From: Pelistega ratti
Lineage (GTDB): Bacteria > Pseudomonadota > Gammaproteobacteria > Burkholderiales > Burkholderiaceae_B
Reading direction: 5' to 3'
Length of the DNA: 64,000 bases
Assembly: GCF_009833965.1 (NCBI RefSeq)
Contig: NZ_CP047165.1
Span: 1,922,001-1,986,000, forward strand
Numbering within the stretch: position 1 is the first letter of the stretch; each line of letters opens with the position of its first letter. This document shows positions 10,194-19,628 of this stretch, piece after piece. The notes below the pieces were generated by a model. The model searched no databases. It was not told the DNA's origin and saw only the letters and a list, made by a program, of their open reading frames with translations. The translations under genes were made by a program, and so were the position numbers.

Positions 10194-11795
10194 GTGAAGA
10201 ATAAACTTTTTTTATTGTGTTTATGGGTATTGACTGTGCCAGTGCAAGCACAGTCAATTTCTCGTTTAAGTGAACAGCAAGCACAGGTAGAAAAACAACG
10301 AAAAGCCTTGCAAACACAAATTGAGCAGTTAAATAAGCAGATTAATGCACAAGAGTCAAACCGCAGAGATGTATTGAGTGATTTACGCGAAGCTGAAAGT
10401 ACGCTTTCGACTATGGAGCGTAAGCTAGATCGTTTATTAGACCAGGAACAAGCGGCTAAAGATGATTTGGTTGATATTCGTCAAGAAGAAAAAACACAAC
10501 AACAAGTTTTGCAAAGTGTTCAAGAAGAATTATCTGAACAGCTGTATTTACAATATACGAATGATTTATCCCCTTGGTCAGCTTTGTTGTCTGGGCAGGA
10601 TGTGCAGAAGATCAGTCGAGATTTAAGTTATCTTGGTTATGTATCTAAAGCGAGAACAAGAACAGTTGCAACCCTAAATAAAGAGGTTGATAGACTAGCT
10701 CAGGTCCGCAAGAAGGCACAGGAACGTCAGAAACATTTAACCAAGCTAACAAAAGAGGCAAAGCAAGCAAAATCAGATTTAGAGAAAGAACAAAAAAGCT
10801 ATCACCAAAAATTAGCCAAAATTGAGGGTGATATTAAGCAAAGACGACAAAAAGCTAGCACGCTTAAAGAAGATGATGCTCGTTTAAATCAATTAATTAC
10901 TCAAATTGAAAAAAATATTCGTCAGCAACGAGAAGCATTACGTCGTGCAGAGATAGAGCGGCAAAAGCAAGCAGAAGCCCGTCGTAAAGCAATGGCAGAA
11001 GAGCGTAAGCGTCAAGCTGAAAAAGCATTAGCACAAGCAAAAGCGGCACAAGAACAAGCCGAAAAAGCAAAAGCCCTGCGTGAGAAAGCTCGTCAATCTC
11101 AATTACAAGCTATTGAAGAGCAAAGACGTGCGATAGAGCGAGTGCAGAAAGCAGAGATGGCAGTGAATAGGGCTGTCAATCCTGTTGAACAAAAGCAGGC
11201 AAGAGGGCGACTACAACAAGCGTTGTCTTATCAAGAGCTGACAAAATTATCATTAGATAATGCACGTCAGCAAGCAGAAGATGCAGAGATTGAACGTGCT
11301 AAAGCGAAAATGGCACAAGAAAAAGCGAGAGAATCTCAACGGCTATTACAAAAAGCAAAAGAGGATGAAAAATTAGCAAGTGCGGCGGCAAGCACTGATA
11401 TTAGTGCTGGGTTAAAGAAAGGAGCGCCTTGGCCATTGCGAGGGCGATTATTAGGACGTTTTGGGCAAACACGGCCAGATATGGGAAGTGCTTGGAATGG
11501 GATTTTAATTGAATCATCAGCCGGTGCTGCGGTAAAAGCCATTGCTTCAGGGCAAGTGGTTTTTGCAAGTTGGGTGCGTGGTTTTGGTAATTTAATTATT
11601 GTTGATCATGGTCAGGATATGTTAAGTGTCTATGGTTATAACCAAAGTCTGTCTTATGGTGTAGGTGATAATGTGCGAGTAGGGCAGACAATTGCTAGAG
11701 CAGGCTCTACAGGGGGACAGGTTGAACCTGCTTTATACTTTGAAATTCGTCAGGGAAGTCGTCCTGTTGATCCATTGCAGTGGTTGGCGAAGTAA
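10194..11795 (+). CDS. envC: murein hydrolase activator EnvC-like, degenerate LytM domain
   Basis: A 533-residue periplasmic protein starting at GTG. An N-terminal signal peptide (LFLLCLWVLTVPVQAQS, cleavage after about residue 20) is followed by a very long Gln/Lys/Glu/Ala-rich coiled coil (about 22-400) and a C-terminal M23/LytM domain (about 412-530). The zinc ligands are not conserved: the first His position reads AWNGILIE, and the usual LHFEIR is LYFEIR. This is expected for EnvC, which activates the AmiA/AmiB amidases at the division site rather than cutting murein itself. It follows gpmA by 10 bases and runs directly into ctpA. Confidence 0.9.
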   Translation: MKNKLFLLCLWVLTVPVQAQSISRLSEQQAQVEKQRKALQTQIEQLNKQINAQESNRRDVLSDLREAESTLSTMERKLDRLLDQEQAAKDDLVDIRQEEKTQQQVLQSVQEELSEQLYLQYTNDLSPWSALLSGQDVQKISRDLSYLGYVSKARTRTVATLNKEVDRLAQVRKKAQERQKHLTKLTKEAKQAKSDLEKEQKSYHQKLAKIEGDIKQRRQKASTLKEDDARLNQLITQIEKNIRQQREALRRAEIERQKQAEARRKAMAEERKRQAEKALAQAKAAQEQAEKAKALREKARQSQLQAIEEQRRAIERVQKAEMAVNRAVNPVEQKQARGRLQQALSYQELTKLSLDNARQQAEDAEIERAKAKMAQEKARESQRLLQKAKEDEKLASAAASTDISAGLKKGAPWPLRGRLLGRFGQTRPDMGSAWNGILIESSAGAAVKAIASGQVVFASWVRGFGNLIIVDHGQDMLSVYGYNQSLSYGVGDNVRVGQTIARAGSTGGQVEPALYFEIRQGSRPVDPLQWLAK

Positions 11796-11806
11796 GGGGG
11801 TATTGG

Positions 11807-13495
11807 ATGAAAAAAAGGATTTTTTGGTTAAGTATTTTCTTCTACTGTATAACAACACATACGATATGGGCAAAAGAAGAGATTGATAGTACACAAGTCC
11901 CTCAACAAGTAGCCTCAACCTTAAATAATCAAGAGGATGAGCCTCCTACTTATGAAGAGTTACGGCGATTTGCCAGAGCCTATGCATTAGTTAAAAATCA
12001 GTATGTAGAGCCCGTCAGTGATCAGCAATTAATTGATGATGCGATTGAGGGGATGTTACGAAAACTTGACCCTCATTCAAACTATCTTAATAAAGAAGAT
12101 ATGATTGATTTACAAGAAGAAACAGAGGGAGAGTTTGGTGGTTTAGGGATCGAAATTGGTAATGAAGAAGGTGGATATTTTAAAATTATTTCACCTATTG
12201 AAGATACCCCAGCGGCAAAAGCAGGTATTTTACCGGGGGATTTAATCGTCAAAGTCAATGGCACTAGTATGAAAGATAAGAGCTTGCGTGAAATGGTTAA
12301 GTTCTTACGTGGAGATCCTGGGACTAAAATTACGCTAACGATAAGACGTAAAAAAGAAAATATTGATGTGAATATGATACGAGAGCTTATTAAAGTAAAA
12401 AGTGTTCGTAGTAAGATGATCGGAGATATTGCCTATTTTCGCTTGACGCAATTCCAATTGAATACTGTTGATGATTTGGTAAAACAAATTAAGGCAATTA
12501 AGGGAACTCCGCGAGGAATTATTTTAGATCTTCGTAATAACCCTGGTGGGCTATTAAATACATCAGTTGGTGTAGTGCAAGTTTTTAGTAACCCTAATAA
12601 GGGAGTGATTGTTTCAACTAAAGCACGTCATCAAGTGGTTGAAGAGTTTTCTCATTATATGCCAGATAATATCCTACAGACGGATACCTATCTTAAAAAT
12701 CTACCTGCTTGGCTAAAATCTGTACCGATGGTTGTATTGATTAATGTAGGATCTGCTTCTGCCTCTGAAATTGTAGCAGGTGCTTTACAAGACTTTAAAC
12801 GTGCAACCATTATGGGAAATAAGAGTTTTGGTAAAGGTTCTGTACAAGTCGTTATGCCGATTGATAATGAGACAGGCATTAAGATTACGACTGCACGATA
12901 TTACACGCCAAATGGTCGTTCTATTCAGGCGATGGGCATTACCCCTGATATTGTGGTTACGGATACAGAAAAAGGGGATTTATTTAGTTTTCCTCGAGAG
13001 GTAGATTTAGAGGATCACTTGAGTAATGATACAGTTGCAGAAGAAGAACAAACGGCTGATAATAAATCGGTTAAAACAGAAATTTCTGATCAACTTATTG
13101 AATTTGGTTCAGATAGTGATTTTCAGTTACAACAAGCTATTAATCACCTTAAAGGTAAGCCTGTTAATAGCGGGGGAGCGCCTTTAAAGGAAAAAAGTAC
13201 AACATTGTCTATTGATAAAGATGCATCGTCCATAACGGCTAAAGAAGTATTGCCTACACAAGATAAAAAGGAAAAAAATCAACCCAACATAAGAGAAGGG
13301 CAATCAACTTTCCAAAAGGGGAAAGATAATACCGCTTATCATACCCCCATTATTCCTAACTTGTCTATGCCTCTAGAAGCAATAAATATCAATAGTGAAA
13401 CAATTGTTCCTTTATCGAAGCAGTATCCATCCGATATGAATACTCCTACATTGGATAAAGCCTTGGATAAGGTAAGGGTGCTAGAACCAAAATGA
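11807..13495 (+). CDS. S41 family C-terminal processing peptidase
   Basis: A carboxyl-terminal processing protease of about 562 residues, exported by an N-terminal signal (FWLSIFFYCITTHTIWA). A PDZ domain sits at about 85-165 (GEFGGLGIEIG onward), then the S41 core. The catalytic serine is in GSASASEIV, and the lysine of the Ser-Lys dyad is in NKSFGKGSV. After about residue 410 comes a long hydrophilic Ser/Thr/Lys-rich tail without recognisable domain. I start at the ATG at 11807, which has an AAGGGGG ribosome site six bases upstream; a longer frame overlapping envC lacks one. Pairing with EnvC is conserved and suggests a role in cell-wall hydrolase control. Confidence 0.92.
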   Translation: MKKRIFWLSIFFYCITTHTIWAKEEIDSTQVPQQVASTLNNQEDEPPTYEELRRFARAYALVKNQYVEPVSDQQLIDDAIEGMLRKLDPHSNYLNKEDMIDLQEETEGEFGGLGIEIGNEEGGYFKIISPIEDTPAAKAGILPGDLIVKVNGTSMKDKSLREMVKFLRGDPGTKITLTIRRKKENIDVNMIRELIKVKSVRSKMIGDIAYFRLTQFQLNTVDDLVKQIKAIKGTPRGIILDLRNNPGGLLNTSVGVVQVFSNPNKGVIVSTKARHQVVEEFSHYMPDNILQTDTYLKNLPAWLKSVPMVVLINVGSASASEIVAGALQDFKRATIMGNKSFGKGSVQVVMPIDNETGIKITTARYYTPNGRSIQAMGITPDIVVTDTEKGDLFSFPREVDLEDHLSNDTVAEEEQTADNKSVKTEISDQLIEFGSDSDFQLQQAINHLKGKPVNSGGAPLKEKSTTLSIDKDASSITAKEVLPTQDKKEKNQPNIREGQSTFQKGKDNTAYHTPIIPNLSMPLEAININSETIVPLSKQYPSDMNTPTLDKALDKVRVLEPK

Positions 13496-14244
13496 ATGAT
13501 AGTCAATTACTGCGATATGCACGCCATATCATGTTAGAAGAGTTTGGCTTTGAGGGACAAGAAAAACTTGCTAGCAGTAAGGTATTAATTGTCGGTATGG
13601 GAGGACTTGGTTCTCCTGCCGCTATGTATTTGGCTGCTGCGGGTGTAGGTACATTAATACTAGCAGATGATGATAAGGTTGAATTAAGTAATTTACAGCG
13701 ACAGATTATTCATCAAACTAATAGTTTAGGTTTGATGAAAGTGGATTCTGCTTCTCACCGGCTTAACGCATTAAATCCTGATATTCAAATACAGACTATT
13801 GCAGAAAGAATGACGGAAGAAAGGGCGCAAGTCTTGTTGCAAACCGTTGATATGGTATTGGATTGTAGTGATAATTATGATACTCGACAAGTATTGAATC
13901 GCTTATGTTTTAATGCTCATATTCCTTTGATAGCAGCAGCAGCTATTCGATGGGAAGGTATGGTAACTAGCTTTGATTTTCGACAACAAAGTAGTCCTTG
14001 CTATGCCTGTTTATTTGATCCTGATGATAATCTTAATCCCGATAATTGTGCTACATTAGGGGTTGTTTCTCCCTTGCTTGGTGTTATGGGGAGTATGCAG
14101 GCATTAGAAGCAATTAAGTTATTAATAGGTGCTGGAGAGAGTTTGGTTGGGCAATTAGCCATGTTTAAGGCTAAAACAAGCCAGTGGCAATACTTGAAAA
14201 TTAATAAAAACCCACATTGTAAAGTATGCTCAAAATCATCTTAA
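13492..14244 (+). CDS. MoeB/ThiF-family E1-like adenylyltransferase
   Basis: A 250-residue E1-like enzyme that adenylates the C-terminal Gly-Gly of MoaD- or ThiS-type sulfur carriers. The nucleotide-binding motif is LIVGMGGLGSPAAMYLAAAG (residues about 29-48), with SNLQRQIIHQ and the DCSDNYDTR segment. The zinc-binding Cys pairs are CYAC and CKVC. The ATG overlaps the ctpA stop (ATGA), so translation is probably coupled. Whether it serves molybdopterin or thiamine synthesis cannot be told from the window, since no moa or thi genes are present. Confidence 0.88.
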   Translation: MNDSQLLRYARHIMLEEFGFEGQEKLASSKVLIVGMGGLGSPAAMYLAAAGVGTLILADDDKVELSNLQRQIIHQTNSLGLMKVDSASHRLNALNPDIQIQTIAERMTEERAQVLLQTVDMVLDCSDNYDTRQVLNRLCFNAHIPLIAAAAIRWEGMVTSFDFRQQSSPCYACLFDPDDNLNPDNCATLGVVSPLLGVMGSMQALEAIKLLIGAGESLVGQLAMFKAKTSQWQYLKINKNPHCKVCSKSS

Positions 14245-14381
14245 AATAGTGTTTTACTTTAGAAAATACAAAAAAATAAAATAGGTGAGATATAAACAAT
14301 TATTATTTAAACTAAAAGTAGGGAGATAAAATGACAGGGATGAACTGATACTTTTCTTCTCTTATAGAAAGTTTGTATTGG

Positions 14382-14408
14382 TGCTTTAACTGCTTTAACT
14401 GCTTTAAC
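14382..14408. repeat. 9-bp tandem repeat, three perfect copies
   Basis: Three head-to-tail copies of TGCTTTAAC lie in the intergenic region between the convergent moeB-type and M61 peptidase genes. The flanks are AT-rich and noncoding. Copy number could vary by slipped-strand replication, but no gene is positioned to be phase-switched by it. Apart from this repeat and the hairpin at 14488-14518, I see nothing in the roughly 300-base gap. Confidence 0.85.
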
Positions 14409-14487
14409 ACAATCGTGGCTATAGTGTTTGAATTCAATATTTTTATGGATGCTATGAGTTGAGTTGATAATTTTTTGCTAATAAGAT

Positions 14488-14518
14488 AGAAGACCAATAG
14501 AATATGTATTGGTCTTCT
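14488..14518. terminator. hairpin between convergent genes, probable bidirectional terminator
   Basis: A perfect 12-bp inverted repeat (AGAAGACCAATA ... TATTGGTCTTCT) with a 7-base loop lies 26 bases beyond the stop of the leftward M61 gene and downstream of the rightward moeB-type gene. The flanking T tracts are modest on both strands, so efficiency is uncertain. Confidence 0.6.
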
Positions 14519-14544
14519 GTAGGGATAGTAAATACGATAATGTA

Positions 14545-16284
14545 CTAAGGAATACGTTTAAGGGTATAGCTTGTTAATGCCGCTAATAGTTTAATATTAA
14601 ACTTTCTAAGTTCGTCTCTACGGAAAACATAAATTTCTACAGTATCATGAATACGATAACGATTTAATAATATATCGAGATTTTTATCATCTACACGAAT
14701 CCCATCTATCGCGACTAATATATCACCAGCAGAAAGTCCTCCTTGATGGGCAGAACCACCTTCAAATACTTGGCTAATTTGGCAATAATTATGCTGTGTT
14801 TTTGTCCGAATATGGAGAGAGGGCTTATCACTTTCCTCGGCAGATAAAAGAATCCCATGAGGTAAGCATAATTCTGCTAAAGGAATATCTTCTGTTCCGT
14901 AGGCATAACGTTGTATAAAAGCTGTTGTATCGACACCTGTTGCTTCTTTAATAATATTAATAAATTCTGTTTCGCCTAACCCTTTAGACGCTGTTTGACG
15001 GTAGAAATGACGACCATATTTTTGCCATAATAAGCGCATGACATCATCAAGCGAGTAAGAACTATGTTGTCGAATGAATAAATCTAATCCGAGCGCGACA
15101 AGAGAACCTTTGGTGTAATAGCTAACAATACTATTGATAGAGTTTTCATCTTGTTTATAGTATTTTGTCCATGCATCAAATGAGCTTTCTGCGACACTTT
15201 GCTTGAATCGTCCCGTACCTGAATAGACACTGTTAATGTTTTTTTGAACTAAAGATAAATAACGATCCTCATCAATAAGTCCTGCTCTAAATAGGATAAG
15301 ATCATCATAGTAAGATGTAAATCCCTCAAAAATCCATAGTAAATGGGTTGGTGTGGCTTGGGATAAATTGTAGGGTGCAAAAACTTGAGGTTTGATACGT
15401 TTTACATTCCATGAGTGAAAGTATTCATGACTGACTAAACCAAGAAATTGGCAATATGCTTCACTCATTGTTTCTTGCCCTATTACGGGAAAATCTTGAC
15501 GTGATGCCATTAAGGCTGTGCTGGCACGATGTTCTAAGCCACCATAATCATTACCTGTTACCATTGTCATAAAGACATAGCGATTACTGCTATCAAGGAA
15601 GGGTGCTTGATGGGTTTCTGGTTCAAAGAATTTAATTTGGTATTCACAGATTTTAGCAATATCATGTGTTATACGTTCGGTATCCATATTGGGAATTAAT
15701 CCCGTAAAGACCATTTCATGCGGTATGCCACATACGTCAAAAGATAAAACAGTCGGTGTGCCGATTTCAACAGGATGATCGATTAGTGCGTCATAATTAG
15801 GTGCGACATAAAGACCAAATTGGTGGTGTTTTGTATTTTTAGCTTCCGGTAAACTGGTATAAACCTTCCAGTATTGTTTCTGAGGATGAGGGCAAATATC
15901 AACATAGCAAGGCTTATCCTCTTGTCCATGTACTTGTAGAAATACACTGGTTCCATTAAAGAATGCGTGTGTTTCATCAAGATGAGCGGCACGAACAGAT
16001 AAATCCCATGCATATACAAGATATGTAATAGTAATGGGTAAGGAGCTAGGTTGGACTTGCCATGTATGGTTATCTTGTTTTTTTATCGAAAGAGGTTGCT
16101 GGGTATTGTTAGCTCTTACTTGTTGTATATGACGAGAGAAATCGCGCACAAGGTATGAACCGGGAATCCAGGTAGGAAGGCTTAAATATTGTCCATTAGG
16201 ATCGGGATGCTGAATTTGGAGTTCTACCGAAAAAAGATGTCCAGCTAGGTCAATGGGTGTAATACGGTATAAAATATCTTTCAT
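14545..16284 (-). CDS. M61 family metallopeptidase (glycyl aminopeptidase type) with PDZ domain
   Basis: A 579-residue zinc aminopeptidase related to glycyl aminopeptidase. The zinc motif is HEYFH at residues 286-290, with the distal glutamate ligand E320 in LWIFEGFTSYY. The GGLEHR exopeptidase signature is at about 248-253. The N-terminal beta-rich domain (about 1-160) precedes the catalytic domain. A PDZ domain is at about 485-560 (QVFEGGSAHQGGLSAGDILV). No signal peptide is visible, so a cytoplasmic location is likely. It is convergent with the moeB-type gene. Confidence 0.92.
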   Translation of the reverse strand: MKDILYRITPIDLAGHLFSVELQIQHPDPNGQYLSLPTWIPGSYLVRDFSRHIQQVRANNTQQPLSIKKQDNHTWQVQPSSLPITITYLVYAWDLSVRAAHLDETHAFFNGTSVFLQVHGQEDKPCYVDICPHPQKQYWKVYTSLPEAKNTKHHQFGLYVAPNYDALIDHPVEIGTPTVLSFDVCGIPHEMVFTGLIPNMDTERITHDIAKICEYQIKFFEPETHQAPFLDSSNRYVFMTMVTGNDYGGLEHRASTALMASRQDFPVIGQETMSEAYCQFLGLVSHEYFHSWNVKRIKPQVFAPYNLSQATPTHLLWIFEGFTSYYDDLILFRAGLIDEDRYLSLVQKNINSVYSGTGRFKQSVAESSFDAWTKYYKQDENSINSIVSYYTKGSLVALGLDLFIRQHSSYSLDDVMRLLWQKYGRHFYRQTASKGLGETEFINIIKEATGVDTTAFIQRYAYGTEDIPLAELCLPHGILLSAEESDKPSLHIRTKTQHNYCQISQVFEGGSAHQGGLSAGDILVAIDGIRVDDKNLDILLNRYRIHDTVEIYVFRRDELRKFNIKLLAALTSYTLKRIP

Positions 16285-16543
16285 AGTAATGCCTTAAAAC
16301 AAGCGTAACAACTACCGTTATGGGTAATAGTATTGCTTAGTAGAATTTTTTAGTCCATAAATGATTTTTTTCATTAGGGTTTTTACAAAAATATCTTTTG
16401 ATGATAATACGAAAAAGTATTTTTACTTCATTCTAGCTATATCGTGTGTTTCATGCAACATCAAAAATAAAAAATAGTAAGCGCGTTATTGTATGAGAGA
16501 ATTAGATATAAGCTTTAAAAATATGTAAAAACCTTTTCATGTA

Positions 16544-16573
16544 TTTACTTTAATTCATAAAACACGCTATAAT
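16544..16573 (+). promoter_or_regulatory. candidate sigma-70 promoter of the atp operon
   Basis: A perfect TATAAT at 16568-16573 is preceded, 18 bases upstream, by TTTACT (16544-16549), which matches four of six -35 positions. It lies about 95 bases before the first gene of the atp operon in an otherwise gene-free 383-base gap. The rest of that gap (16285-16543) is AT-rich with no other feature that I can support. Confidence 0.5.
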
Positions 16574-16667
16574 TGACGAGATTGATGTTAATTAGCCTAA
16601 TTGCGTGTAGATTTGCAGAGATGTTAATGATAAATGCAAGTTTATATGTATTGGATAATAGGCATAT

Positions 16668-17108
16668 TTGATAGATTACAACATAGGACCCAGTTTATTG
16701 GAAACCGTTACACTTAGTTCAGAAGAGCGTGCTCGTATGAATATACAAGCAGCCAAGGGTTTACGGAATATACTGGTCGCCCAATTGATTCTGTTAATGA
16801 TTATTACTTGTTTGGCAGGATTATTTGGAGGGTGGATGTCGATGTTGTCTGCTTTTGCGGGAGGGATGGCTTATGTATTACCCTCTACCTTTGTGATTGT
16901 GCGAATGCTGATACGGTTATTCGCCAATACAAACGCTTCAGCAGGTGCTCTCTTTATAGCAGAGGCAATCAAAATAGCAGGGACAATCGTTCTGCTTCTA
17001 CTTTTTGTGAAGTTGGCAGGAAGTCTAATCGTGTGGCCTGCTTTGCTACTTGGATTAATATCAGTCATGAAAGGTTATGTGCTACTACTTATTTTTAATA
17101 AATTATAA
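16668..17108 (+). CDS. atpI: ATP synthase subunit I
   Basis: A 146-residue membrane protein with four predicted helices (about 30-50, 55-80, 95-120, 122-145), heading the atp operon as in most proteobacteria. AtpI assists assembly of the c-ring and is dispensable in E. coli. The frame begins with TTG at 16668 with only a weak AGG upstream. An internal ATG at 16738 would give a shorter protein beginning MNIQAAKGL, so the start is uncertain. The assignment rests on hydropathy and position more than on strong motifs. Confidence 0.8.
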   Translation: MIDYNIGPSLLETVTLSSEERARMNIQAAKGLRNILVAQLILLMIITCLAGLFGGWMSMLSAFAGGMAYVLPSTFVIVRMLIRLFANTNASAGALFIAEAIKIAGTIVLLLLFVKLAGSLIVWPALLLGLISVMKGYVLLLIFNKL

Positions 17109-17134
17109 GTAGTGGTCTTTGGAAAGTTGCTTAC

Positions 17135-17156
17135 CTAACTTGTGTAAATAAGTTAG
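17135..17156 (+). promoter_or_regulatory. stem-loop in the atpI-atpB gap
   Basis: A perfect 7-bp inverted repeat (CTAACTT ... AAGTTAG, 8-base loop) followed by TATTTTGG lies just before the atpB ribosome site GGAGAG. It could act as a weak attenuator or an mRNA-stabilising element. Chance occurrence in such AT-rich DNA cannot be excluded. Confidence 0.35.
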
Positions 17157-17176
17157 TATTTTGGAGAGTAAATCAA

Positions 17177-18061
17177 ATGGCTGCAGCAGGTGTATCGCCA
17201 CAGCAAGATTATATTCAGCACCACCTTGTGCATTTTAATAATATTGCTGAAAAACAAACCCAAGTAGTAAACTTTGATATTGTTAACTATGACTCATTGT
17301 TTTGGTCAATTTTAATGGGTTTGATCGTTATTACATTTCTTTATCTTGCTGCTCGTAAAGCGACTAGTGGCGTACCAGGTCGATTCCAAGCAGGTGTTGA
17401 GATGGTTGTTGAGATGGTAGCCGATCAAGCTAAAAATATTGTACACAATGCTGAGTCTCGCCGTTTTGTTGCTCCTCTTGCACTAACCGTGTTCTTATGG
17501 ATTATCCTAATGAATGCTCTTGACTTAGTGCCAGTAGATTTGGCAGGTCAAATCTTTACATGGTTAGGTTGGGCTGGTGATCATCACCATCATGGTGTTC
17601 TTTATTATCATCGTATTCTGCCTACTGCGGATTTAAATATTCCGTTAGGTATGTCTCTATGTATTCTTGTGCTTTCTTTCTACTATGGTATCAAGGTTAA
17701 AGGTGGTGGCGGTTTTATCAAAGAACTGTTTACTGCGCCTTTCCATGCTCATGGTATAGCTGCAATTTTTTTAGCACCAGCAAATTTTGCCTTAAATTTA
17801 ATTGAATATGGTGCCAAAACTGTTTCACTTGGTATGCGGTTATTTGGTAATATGTTTGCAGGTGAGTTAGTATTTATGCTTATCGCCTTATTAGGTGGTG
17901 CATGGACAGGTTTCAATGCGTTAAGTGTTGGATTAGGTGTCGGTCACATTGTGGCTGGTTCGATTTGGGCAATTTTCCATATTATGATTGTGTTGCTTCA
18001 AGCGTTCATCTTTATGATGCTGACTTTAGTATATATTGGTCAAGCTCACGAGGGGCACTAA
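17177..18061 (+). CDS. atpB: ATP synthase Fo subunit a
   Basis: A 294-residue membrane protein forming the proton half-channels facing the c-ring. The essential arginine is in the [14 protein letters not shown] helix (about residue 218). Five to six hydrophobic helices are visible, and the extramembrane loop [12 protein letters not shown] is histidine-rich. Length and motifs match proteobacterial subunit a. The ribosome site GGAGAG lies ten bases before the ATG. Confidence 0.97.
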   Translation: MAAAGVSPQQDYIQHHLVHFNNIAEKQTQVVNFDIVNYDSLFWSILMGLIVITFLYLAARKATSGVPGRFQAGVEMVVEMVADQAKNIVHNAESRRFVAPLALTVFLWIILMNALDLVPVDLAGQIFTWLGWAGDHHHHGVLYYHRILPTADLNIPLGMSLCILVLSFYYGIKVKGGGGFIKELFTAPFHAHGIAAIFLAPANFALNLIEYGAKTVSLGMRLFGNMFAGELVFMLIALLGGAWTGFNALSVGLGVGHIVAGSIWAIFHIMIVLLQAFIFMMLTLVYIGQAHEGH

Positions 18062-18129
18062 TAGGTTTGGGGTACTGATTTTAACGAATGAGTACCCTCT
18101 AAATTTGATAATCATCTGGTTATCGTTAA

Positions 18130-18423
<294 letters not shown>

Positions 18424-18445
18424 TTAAGCAAATAATAAGGTTTAA

Positions 18446-18514
18446 CCATCGCTTGATGGTTTGTGAACTGAATCAAGTGGTGTAGGGTGTTTTCTCTACA
18501 CCTCATAAATTCAG
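18446..18514 (+). promoter_or_regulatory. paired stem-loops between atpE and atpF
   Basis: Two hairpins occupy the 149-base atpE-atpF gap. The first is CCATC/GATGG (18446-18459). The second is GGTGTAG/CTACACC (18479-18502), itself enclosed by CTGAAT/ATTCAG (18468-18514). There is no T tract, so this is more like an RNA processing or 3'-end stabilising structure for the atpE message than a terminator. That function is inference. Confidence 0.5.
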
Positions 18515-18572
18515 TAAAGGATTCCAGGTGTTGCACGTTGTAGCACCTTAACATAGCAAAAGGGAAACGACC

Positions 18573-19043
18573 GTGAATTTAAACGCGACGCTCTTTTTCC
18601 AGATGATCGTCTTCTTTGTGTTGGCATGGTTTACGATGAAATTCGTATGGCCTCCTCTTATCAAAGCAATTGACGAACGTCGTCAAAAAATTGCAGAAGG
18701 CTTAGCTGCTGCCGATAAAGGTAAGACAGACTTAGCTCAAGCTCAAGCTCGTATTAGTCAAATTGAACAATCAGCCAAAGCTGATAATCAGGCTCGACTC
18801 GTTGAAGCTGAGAAGCAAGCGACTTCTATTGTTAGCGCGGCTCGTGAAGAAGCTGAAGCCGAGCGTGCTCGTATTATTGCTCAAGCAAGACAAGATGCTG
18901 AAGTAGAAGTGGAACGCTTACGTGGTAGCTTACGTGATGAAGTAGCTGTACTCGCTGTTAAAGGTGCAGAACAGATTCTTCGCCGTGAAGTTGATGCAAA
19001 AACCCATGCTGAGTTGTTAAATCAACTTAAAGCACAGCTTTAA
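18573..19043 (+). CDS. atpF: ATP synthase Fo subunit b
   Basis: A 156-residue peripheral-stalk subunit with one N-terminal membrane helix ([19 protein letters not shown]) and a long charged coiled coil to the C terminus. The start is GTG at 18573, with AGGGAAA upstream. The gene stops 12 bases before atpH. Confidence 0.96.
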   Translation: MNLNATLFFQMIVFFVLAWFTMKFVWPPLIKAIDERRQKIAEGLAAADKGKTDLAQAQARISQIEQSAKADNQARLVEAEKQATSIVSAAREEAEAERARIIAQARQDAEVEVERLRGSLRDEVAVLAVKGAEQILRREVDAKTHAELLNQLKAQL

Positions 19044-19055
19044 TCCAGGATCATC

Positions 19056-19595
19056 ATGGCTGAATTATCAACAATTGCTCGTCCATATGCAGAAGCCTTA
19101 TATGCCACTGCTCGTGATAAAAACACAGTAGCACAGTGGTCTTCTGTACTCAGTGAATTAGCTCAAATTTCTTCTAATGAAGACGTTCGAGAGGTGATGG
19201 CTGACCCACGATTGTCAAAGACTCAGCGCAAAGATTTATTGCTTGGTTTAGTAAAAAATACACTACCAGCAGACGCATCTAACTTTCTTGATCTTTTAGT
19301 AGAAAATGATCGAGTAATTACTCTTCCCGAAATAGCAGAGCAATTTGAAGATTTAAAAAATCGCCATGAGGGTTCTGCCATTGCCAAGATTGTAACGGCT
19401 TTTGAATTGTCAGAAACTCAAGTGCAAGAACTCTTAACGGGATTAGAGAAAAAGTTTGGTGTTAAACTCAAGCCCGAGATTACAGTCGATAACTCAATTA
19501 TCGGTGGCGTTCGCGTTACCGTGGGTGATCAGGTATTAGATACTTCGGTGCAAGCACAATTAACTCGCTTGCGCGATACATTGGCTACTCAATAA
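19056..19595 (+). CDS. atpH: ATP synthase F1 subunit delta
   Basis: A 179-residue subunit linking F1 to the b-subunit stalk. The N terminus [15 protein letters not shown] and the C-terminal [15 protein letters not shown] signature are diagnostic. Length is typical. An AGGA ribosome site precedes the ATG. Confidence 0.96.
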   Translation: MAELSTIARPYAEALYATARDKNTVAQWSSVLSELAQISSNEDVREVMADPRLSKTQRKDLLLGLVKNTLPADASNFLDLLVENDRVITLPEIAEQFEDLKNRHEGSAIAKIVTAFELSETQVQELLTGLEKKFGVKLKPEITVDNSIIGGVRVTVGDQVLDTSVQAQLTRLRDTLATQ

Positions 19596-19628
19596 GTGGC
19601 CGTATAACAGGATTTCAGGAGTCTGAAT

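Noticed and set aside
10194..11795. Active M23 endopeptidase
   Set aside because: The zinc-binding His positions are replaced (AWNG and LYFEIR), so the protein fits an EnvC-type activator, not an enzyme.
11780..11806. Upstream start for the S41 peptidase inside envC
   Set aside because: The ATG at 11807 has a strong AAGGGGG ribosome site and gives a normal signal peptide.
16808..17098. 96-codon ORF overlapping atpI in another frame
   Set aside because: The atpI frame shows coherent membrane helices and operon position; the alternative translation is Cys- and Arg-rich noise.
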